Source: Cytobacillus oceanisediminis 2691
GTDB taxonomy: Bacteria > Bacillota > Bacilli > Bacillales > Cytobacillaceae
Reading direction: 5' to 3'
NCBI RefSeq assembly: GCF_000294775.2
Contig: NZ_CP015506.1
Coordinates: 4,439,501-4,503,500 of the forward strand
Length of the DNA stretch: 64,000 bases
In this document: piece after piece, positions 58,959-64,000 of the stretch
How positions within the stretch are numbered: the stretch's first letter is position 1
How the letters are laid out: the number at the start of each line of letters is the position of its first letter
The notes under the pieces: model-generated
Databases searched by the model: none
Seen by the model: only the letters and a program-made list of their open reading frames with translations
What the model was told of the DNA's origin: nothing
Made by a program: the position numbers and the translations under genes

Positions 58959-59977
58959 TTTTTTTCGCCCCCTGTGCTGATATGCATGTCTCCATATTGG
59001 ATCCAGCCTTTCTTCCTCATATACTCAGATAATAACAGGCTGATAAGAGCCGGTCCAATAAAATGCAATATAATGACCTTCATCCAAATTTCTGAACCAA
59101 AGCCCATCGTTGTAAAAGTCATTATCTGTCCAACCAGCCCGCTTGTTCCCATGCCTGCTCCTGCAGCATTGTTCTCCATTAGCCAGACGGTCGTGCCAAA
59201 GGGTGCCAGGAACGCACCTGCAAGGGTAGGTGGAATAAGAATACGCGGATTTTTAATAATGTTGGCTACCTGCAGCATGGATGTTCCTATTCCAATCGCT
59301 ACTAAACCGCCCATTTTATTTTCCCTGAAGCTGCTCACTGCGAAGCCGACCATTTGTGCTGCACAGCCAATAGTGGCAGCTCCTGCTGCAACTCCGTGCA
59401 GATCAAGCATAAGCGCAATGGCGGCTGAAGAAATGGGTGCCGTCAAGGCAAGACCCATTAATACCGCCACAATGATGCCCATGATGATTGGCCTTTGCTC
59501 TGTTCCCCACATGATCAGGCTGCCAAAGCTCTTCATTCCATAATCGATCCCGGGGCCAATTAATGTTGAAACCATATAACCAGCCACAATGGTAACAAGC
59601 GGTGTTACAATGATATCAACCTTTGTTTCCTTACTGACAAGTTTTCCAAGCTCTGTGGAAATAAGAGCTGCAGCGAAGCTCCCTGCTGGACCGCCAAGAG
59701 CCGCGCCGGCAGCCCCGCTGGCAATGGCTGAAAAGATAACAAGCGGTGGAGCATTAAGTCCGTATGCAACTGCAACACCTATTGCAGGCCCCATCAGACC
59801 CATAGCCAGAGTGCCCATATCCTCCAGGTATTTGAAATCAGTCTGTTCGCCGACTGTCTTAATAATAAGCCCAATGATCAGCGAAGCGAACAATCCAAGC
59901 GCCATGCTGCTCAGTGCATCTATAAAATATACTTTAGGTGAAAGGGTTACCCCTTTTCTATTCAGAAAGGCTCTCAT
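58955..59977 (-). CDS. PTS-type membrane protein (EIIC-like), orphan
   Basis: A 340-residue protein with about eight to nine transmembrane helices, Gly/Ala-rich, of the PTS_EIIC_2-type family. Segments such as SSMALGLFASLIIGLIIKTVG, GGPAGSFAAALISTELG and NNAAGAGMGTSGLVGQ fit. ATG at 59975-59977 follows AGGGGGA. No EIIA or EIIB partner is in the window, so phosphotransfer-coupled sugar uptake is doubtful; it may carry another solute. It overlaps ytpP, which is an unusual pairing. Confidence 0.8.
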   Translation of the reverse strand: MRAFLNRKGVTLSPKVYFIDALSSMALGLFASLIIGLIIKTVGEQTDFKYLEDMGTLAMGLMGPAIGVAVAYGLNAPPLVIFSAIASGAAGAALGGPAGSFAAALISTELGKLVSKETKVDIIVTPLVTIVAGYMVSTLIGPGIDYGMKSFGSLIMWGTEQRPIIMGIIVAVLMGLALTAPISSAAIALMLDLHGVAAGAATIGCAAQMVGFAVSSFRENKMGGLVAIGIGTSMLQVANIIKNPRILIPPTLAGAFLAPFGTTVWLMENNAAGAGMGTSGLVGQIMTFTTMGFGSEIWMKVIILHFIGPALISLLLSEYMRKKGWIQYGDMHISTGGEKK

Positions 59978-60123
59978 TATTTTCCCCCTATTTAAAAGTT
60001 CTGCAACTATAAGATAACACATGTAAAGACACTTGTAATATAAAATCTTTTGTATTCTTATTGTTCTTTATAATAGGGGTTTACTATCATAATTTATTAA
60101 AAATAAATTCTTAAAAAAAAGCA

Positions 60124-60153
60124 AAACAAAAACGAAGGACATCGCCCTTCGCT
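60124..60153 (-). terminator. Terminator of the lipoprotein gene
   Basis: Minus-strand stem GCGAAGG / CCTTCGT followed by TTTTGTTTTGC and a longer T tract, right after the stop. Confidence 0.8.
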
Positions 60154-60666
60154 TTAATTCTTCACCTGGACAGAATTAGCTATCTCCATCATTGCAGCGG
60201 CCTCAGAGGATAAATTTCTGGTCGCAGCCTGCGTAGATAATTTTACTCCGCCAATCCCGACTACCAATTCGTGTTCGTCTTTTTTCCCTCTGTTGATTAA
60301 CAGGAAGCCATTATGTCCATCTTTTGTAAACGTCTCTTTAACTTCATATTTATCTTTTTGCTTTAGGGTAGCATCATAAACAACCTTGCTGTCCGGGCCT
60401 TCATGCTGGTTGTAAAAAAGGATATACCTTTTGGAGCCATTTTTTAAAATGATGTTATTTGGACTTTCCTCTTCTACTTCGTAGCCGAAAGGCAAATAAT
60501 ATTCTATATCTTCAAACTCATGATTTGTCTTTTCAGGTGATAGGTTGAATGCTTCCTCTGCAGCATTCTTTGCGGCAGTTTGCTCTTCTTCCAACGATGC
60601 TGAACAGGCACTGACCAGTATAAATGAAATAAATAAGAGCAAGGCTGCGGTGAATCTTTTATGCAT
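60154..60666 (-). CDS. Predicted lipoprotein of unknown function
   Basis: A 170-residue exported protein. Residues 1-20 form a lipoprotein signal with lipobox VSAC (Cys21 or near), so it should be lipid-anchored on the outer face. The mature part is charged and shows EYYLPFGYEVEEESPNNIIL and YILFYNQHEG, a compact beta-rich domain. I do not recognise the family with certainty. ATG at 60664-60666 follows GGAGGGG. Single gene, divergent from ytoQ. Confidence 0.8.
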   Translation of the reverse strand: MHKRFTAALLLFISFILVSACSASLEEEQTAAKNAAEEAFNLSPEKTNHEFEDIEYYLPFGYEVEEESPNNIILKNGSKRYILFYNQHEGPDSKVVYDATLKQKDKYEVKETFTKDGHNGFLLINRGKKDEHELVVGIGGVKLSTQAATRNLSSEAAAMMEIANSVQVKN

Positions 60667-60828
60667 TCTAAAGTCCCCTCCTTGCATGGAATCTCATATC
60701 CTTCCCTATCATACATTTCTTCTTAATAGTCTGACAACCCTTCATATAAGGATTGAGGGCCTTTTCACTGCGTTACTTCTTAGAAGAAATGTTAAAATAT
60801 AAGAATATTGCATAAAGGAGGAAAAAGA

Positions 60829-61275
60829 ATGGAAATAACCGTCTACTTAGCAGGTGAAATACATTCCAATTGGCGCAATGAATTAAAGGAGAAAGCTAAA
60901 TCACTTCAGCTGCCTGTTCATTTTACAGGTCCTATGGAAAACCATGACCGTTCTGACATGATCGGAGAGGAAATTCTCGGGAAGCAGCCGGATGCAATCT
61001 TCCGTGATGAAGCCGCTTCAAGCATCAATAACTTAAGAACACAGCTTCTTATGCAAAAATCGGATCTCGTGATTGCTTTGTTTGGTGAAAAATATAAGCA
61101 ATGGAACACAGCAATGGACGCAAGTGCTGCTGCGGCACTTGGAAAACCGCTGATCCTCATCCGTCCCAATGAGCTGCATCACCCTTTAAAGGAGCTTTCA
61201 AGTAAAGCCAATGTTACTGTTGAAACGGTCAACCAGGCCTTGAAAGTTTTGTCGTACATCTTCGAAACCGAATAG
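60829..61275 (+). CDS. ytoQ: YtoQ-family protein
   Basis: A 148-residue cytoplasmic protein of the YtoQ family, resembling nucleoside 2-deoxyribosyltransferase-like folds (ITVYLAGEIHSNWRNEL, LVIALFGEKYKQWNTAMDA, GKPLILIRPNE). Function unproven. AAAGGAGG lies before the ATG at 60829. Convergent with the ITPase-like gene on a shared terminator. Confidence 0.9.
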   Translation: MEITVYLAGEIHSNWRNELKEKAKSLQLPVHFTGPMENHDRSDMIGEEILGKQPDAIFRDEAASSINNLRTQLLMQKSDLVIALFGEKYKQWNTAMDASAAAALGKPLILIRPNELHHPLKELSSKANVTVETVNQALKVLSYIFETE

Positions 61276-61310
61276 AAAAAGGGGTTAGCACCAAGCTAGC
61301 CCTTTTTTCT
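61276..61310. terminator. Bidirectional terminator between ytoQ and the DUF84 gene
   Basis: Stem AAAGGGGTTAGC / GCTAGCCCTTTT around ACCAA, just after the ytoQ stop; it overlaps the last codons of the opposite gene. Confidence 0.85.
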
Positions 61311-61808
61311 ATATTCATATTGCCCAAGAAGAAGCTTCATGACATGCGAGAACATGTCAGCACGATTAATCTGCCCATTTGTAAAAATCCCAACAGCTCC
61401 TTCATTTTTGCGGATATTTTCTTTTTTTGCGTAATCATCCATTACAGGGCCAAGTTCTTCGCCAGCCAAAAGCCGGACTGCAACCCCATCTGGAAGGGGA
61501 ATCCTGGCTCCGCCAGCAATAATCGGAGGCTGCCCTTTTTCCGCAAGAGCCCCCCAATTACAGAGAAATAGCCCGTGCTCTGTTTTCTGCACACCGCCCT
61601 CGAGGCCAATGCCAATTTGTCCGCCGGATGCTTGGAGTGCTCCATATGCTCTATTGATGGCCCCTTTTATGGTTTCTTCATCCGAGAATGGCTGGTCGTT
61701 CACTCCTGAGGGCACATCTTCGGACATAATAACAGCTTCATAATGGCTAAAAGCAGTTTTTACTGCCAAAATCTTTGCGGGATTTTTTGAACCAATGATG
61801 ACTTTCAT
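61296..61808 (-). CDS. Inosine/xanthosine triphosphatase-like protein (DUF84)
   Basis: Probably hydrolyses non-canonical purine nucleoside triphosphates, as YjjX of E. coli. 170 residues; VIIGSKNPAKILAVKTAF at the N-terminus and GIGLEGGVQKTEHGLFLCNW near 72-91 are the family's binding segments. ATG at 61806-61808 follows AAAGGAG. Lies 39 bases downstream of ytoP, but a hairpin stands between them. Confidence 0.83.
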   Translation of the reverse strand: MKVIIGSKNPAKILAVKTAFSHYEAVIMSEDVPSGVNDQPFSDEETIKGAINRAYGALQASGGQIGIGLEGGVQKTEHGLFLCNWGALAEKGQPPIIAGGARIPLPDGVAVRLLAGEELGPVMDDYAKKENIRKNEGAVGIFTNGQINRADMFSHVMKLLLGQYEYRKKG

Positions 61809-61831
61809 GTGTACTCCTTTCATATTACAGG

Positions 61832-61856
61832 AAAAAGAGACAGCACCTGCTGTCTC
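61832..61856 (-). terminator. Terminator of ytoP
   Basis: Minus-strand stem AGACAGC / GCTGTCT around AGGT followed by CTTTTTCC. Short, so possibly partial. Confidence 0.65.
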
Positions 61857-61862
61857 ATCTGC

Positions 61863-62936
61863 TTAACTGTTTTGACGGATGGTTTCTACTGTTGAACGGT
61901 CACAAGCTTTTACTAATTTAACAAGCAATTCTTTTGCCGCTGCATAATCATCGACATGCACAATGGATGCATGTGTGTGAATATAACGGGAGCAAATGCC
62001 GATTACTGCACTTGGAACACCTTCATTGGATATGTGAACTTTACCTGCATCTGTTCCGCCTTGCGAGACGAAATACTGATATGGAATGTTGTTCGTTTCA
62101 GCTGTATCCAGAACAAACTCCCTCATGCCGCGGTGCGTTACCATTGAACGGTCCAGTATGCGCAGAAGAGCTCCTTTTCCTAAATGGCCGAACTCGTTTT
62201 TATTCCCGGTCATATCGTTGGCAGGGCTTGCATCCAACGCAAAGAAAATGTCAGGATTGATCATATTCGCTGCTGTCTGTGCACCTCTTAAGCCAACTTC
62301 TTCCTGAACTGTTGCTCCGGAATAGAGAATATTGGGAAGTGCTTCACTCTGGACTTCTTCTAAAAGTTCCACCGCCAAACCGCAGCCATAACGGTTATCC
62401 CATGCTTTCGCCAGGATTTTCTTTGCATTTGCCATTGGTGTAAATGGACAAATCGGGAGAATTTGCTGTCCTGGCTTAATGCCTATTCTTTTCGCATCTT
62501 CACGGTCATCTGCACCAATGTCAATCAGCATATTCTTTATTTCCATCGGCTTGCTGCGCTTTGCTTCGTCTAAAAGATGCGGAGGAATTGAACCGATAAC
62601 TCCTGTCACCGGTCCATTATCTGTAATAATTTGGACTCTTTGTGCAAGCAAAACCTGGCTCCACCAGCCTCCCAGTGTCTGAAAACGGATCATTCCATTA
62701 TCTGTTATGGAAGTGACCATGAATCCAACTTCATCCATATGGCCTGCCACCATGACAGTCGGGCCGCTTTGATCGCCTCTTTTCACGCCGAAGATGCCTC
62801 CAAGCTTATCCTGAACGACTTCTTCTGTATACTGGCTGATCTGTTCGCGCATGAATTTCCGTACTAAATGCTCGTTTCCAGGCGCCCCTGGCAACTCTGT
62901 CAATGTTTTAAAAAGCTGCAATGTTTTTTCGTTCAT
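61863..62936 (-). CDS. ytoP: M42-family metallo-aminopeptidase YtoP
   Basis: Two-metal aminopeptidase of the glutamyl aminopeptidase/tetrahedral (TET) group. 357 residues with metal-ligand segments [20 protein letters not shown], the catalytic [17 protein letters not shown] and the last His in [16 protein letters not shown] precedes the ATG. The family cleaves N-terminal acidic or neutral residues from peptides; the exact choice is not visible. Confidence 0.94.
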   Translation of the reverse strand: MNEKTLQLFKTLTELPGAPGNEHLVRKFMREQISQYTEEVVQDKLGGIFGVKRGDQSGPTVMVAGHMDEVGFMVTSITDNGMIRFQTLGGWWSQVLLAQRVQIITDNGPVTGVIGSIPPHLLDEAKRSKPMEIKNMLIDIGADDREDAKRIGIKPGQQILPICPFTPMANAKKILAKAWDNRYGCGLAVELLEEVQSEALPNILYSGATVQEEVGLRGAQTAANMINPDIFFALDASPANDMTGNKNEFGHLGKGALLRILDRSMVTHRGMREFVLDTAETNNIPYQYFVSQGGTDAGKVHISNEGVPSAVIGICSRYIHTHASIVHVDDYAAAKELLVKLVKACDRSTVETIRQNS

Positions 62937-63165
62937 TATTATTCTCCTTTATCACTTTGCGAATTGGCTATGCAGATATGTATAATTTCATTTTACAGAA
63001 CTTTCATACGTCTTTCCACCATTTCAGGCAGGAAACTTCGGTTGGCGAAATTTAAGCTGTGTATTATTTATTTTAGTTCATGCCTATTTTTGATAAGATA
63101 GAATTGGAAAACAGAAAAATTTGTAAAAATGAACTGCTTATATCATCAGCCTGGGAGGTGCAATT

Positions 63166-63480
63166 ATGAATTGGAAGTCATTTATGTTAGGTGTTGGGGT
63201 TGGTTTGGCGAGCGGGTACGCAGCTAGGGAATTGCTGTCGCAGAAAACTGCTGTTTCCCCTAAGAAAGCTTTGGCAAATGCAAAGGATGCATTTAAACAG
63301 GAAGGGCCGATAAGCGGATCATGGATTCATATGAAAGCTGAACCTTATGAAAAAGGTCATTTAAAATATCAGGTTTATAAGGGCGGCATTTCGAGGTTTT
63401 CGGGTGAAGAAGCCGAGCAGTATGAATTCATTGCCGACGCAGAGACTGGAACCATTTTGGACGTTTTTCCACCGCATTGA
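63166..63480 (+). CDS. ytzB: PepSY-domain membrane-anchored protein YtzB
   Basis: A 104-residue protein with an uncleaved N-terminal signal anchor (about 5-24, FMLGVGVGLASGYAARELL) and one PepSY-like domain (ALANAKDAFKQEGPISG ... EFIADAETGTILD). PepSY domains often restrain proteases or bind at the cell surface; no partner is known here. GGGAGGTG precedes the ATG. A family A repeat starts at the base after its TGA. Confidence 0.88.
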   Translation: MNWKSFMLGVGVGLASGYAARELLSQKTAVSPKKALANAKDAFKQEGPISGSWIHMKAEPYEKGHLKYQVYKGGISRFSGEEAEQYEFIADAETGTILDVFPPH

Positions 63481-63737
63481 GAAAAGCACAAATGCCTTGC
63501 CCAAGAAGGAATGCAGACTAAGAACGCCACGTCCTCCCAAAAGCTACCTACCGCTCTGTCGTGCGATGTTTATGCTGTCGAAGCCTTCCTTGTCCTGCGG
63601 GCCTCAGGCATAAGACATTTCCTGAAAGAAGGTGGTTTTCTCCTTCTGAAAGGAAACAGCTTATGTCCCCGAGTCCCTAGGAGCCGTAACTAGACAAGCT
63701 TGTGACCTCGAGGGGGCAGGCCAGTTATAGACGTTTA
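63481..63737 (+). repeat. Family A intergenic repeat, copy A10 (longest form)
   Basis: GAAAAGCACAAATGCCTTGCCC starts directly after the ytzB TGA. The interior holds the full core (AACGCCACGTCCTCCC, GTGCGATG, CCTTCCTTGTCCTGCGGG), then CCTCAGGCATAAGACATTTCC, CTCCTTCTGAAAGGAAACAGC as in A2, and ends CCTCGAGGGGGCAGGCCAGTTATAGACGTTTAA. Confidence 0.82.
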
Positions 63738-63742
63738 AAGAG

Positions 63743-63773
63743 TATTAAAAAATCCCCGGATGGGGATTTTTTA
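63743..63773. terminator. Bidirectional terminator between ytzB and ytnP
   Basis: Stem AAAATCCCC / GGGGATTTT around GGAT with A and T runs, touching the ytnP stop. Confidence 0.88.
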
Positions 63774-64000
63774 ACTTTGCTTCTTTTCCACCTTCTCAGC
63801 AATATTTCCTGATTCATCCCATTTGACTGCCCGGTAAAAAGCATCATGATAAAAAGTAAACCATGCATTTCTTTTCAGCCCGTATTCCATCCATTTTTCC
63901 TTGGCACTAATGGAATCCATCGGATAGTCATCGTAAGCGAGAACCCAAAGTACATTCGCATGGGCATGAGTTGGCATGATATCAGCCATATGAATGACGG
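63771..64000 (-). CDS. ytnP: C-terminal part of metallo-beta-lactamase-fold lactonase YtnP
   Basis: Only the last 76 residues are in the window; the frame is open to position 64000. The sequence [22 protein letters not shown] and the ending [18 protein letters not shown] match the C-terminus of YtnP, an MBL-fold enzyme of the acyl-homoserine-lactonase group implicated in quenching of Streptomyces signals. The zinc-binding HxHxDH motif lies outside the window. Confidence 0.85.
   Translation of the reverse strand, partial: VIHMADIMPTHAHANVLWVLAYDDYPMDSISAKEKWMEYGLKRNAWFTFYHDAFYRAVKWDESGNIAEKVEKKQS

Noticed and set aside
63511-63693. Open reading frames in the long family A copies (also 3885-4118)
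   Set aside because: No ribosome binding site, different frames in different copies and low-complexity translations; no sign of an encoded protein.

Overview
The window is ordinary low-GC chromosome from an endospore-forming member of the Bacillaceae, most like the Cytobacillus/Mesobacillus/Neobacillus group of former Bacillus species. The evidence is an alpha/beta small acid-soluble spore protein, a GerW/YtfJ sporulation protein, the bacillithiol-linked protein BrxC (YtxJ), the MotP-MotS sodium stator pair next to ccpA, and a gene order that follows the B. subtilis argGH-ackA-tpx-sppA-thiI-ezrA-rpsD-tyrS-acsA-acuABC-ccpA-aroA-murC-sftA segment almost gene for gene. I see no prophage, insertion sequence, CRISPR array, tRNA or rRNA. 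The species assignment is inference; the family is well supported.

Layout. 1-3.4 kb: end of the arginine operon (argG, argH cut by the window edge) and a PBP4B-like secreted serine hydrolase. 3.6-12 kb: a small coiled-coil protein, moaB with an EcsC-family gene, ackA with a CcpA site and promoter, ytxK, tpx, ytfJ-ytfI, yteJ, sppA. 12-20.9 kb: NAD kinase 2, RarD permease, amidohydrolase YtcJ, acyl-CoA synthetase YtcI, a SASP gene, and the nifZ-thiI pair for 4-thiouridine/sulfur transfer. 21-31 kb: BrnQ transporter, EzrA, HisJ, RefZ, methionine sulfoxide reductase YtsP, a methionine gamma-lyase, diguanylate cyclase DgcP. 31-45 kb: rpsD with its S4 leader, tyrS with a tyrosine T-box, a class A PBP, divergent acsA and acuABC, motPS, ccpA and aroA. 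45-64 kb: an unusual FtsA-like protein, ytxJ/ytxH/ytxG with a sigma-B promoter, an M29 aminopeptidase, murC, nicotinate phosphoribosyltransferase, sftA, ytpQ, ytpP with an orphan PTS-type membrane protein, ytoQ, an ITPase-like protein, M42 peptidase YtoP, ytzB and the end of ytnP.

Functional threads. Acetate overflow and re-use are concentrated here: ackA (activating-type cre about 56 bases upstream of the predicted start), acsA, the AcuA acetyltransferase and AcuC deacetylase that control it, and CcpA itself. Cell division and chromosome segregation are represented by EzrA, RefZ, SftA, MurC, a PBP and an FtsA paralogue.

The least explained material is intergenic. Ten copies or remnants of one repeat family lie between genes, and several start exactly at the stop codon of a plus-strand gene. 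Two copies of a second element share three helices, two of which keep pairing despite sequence changes, so they look like a structured RNA. The cores of the two families are the same sequence in opposite orientations. This, and the FtsA-like protein with a repeated C-terminal half, are the best candidates for something not described.
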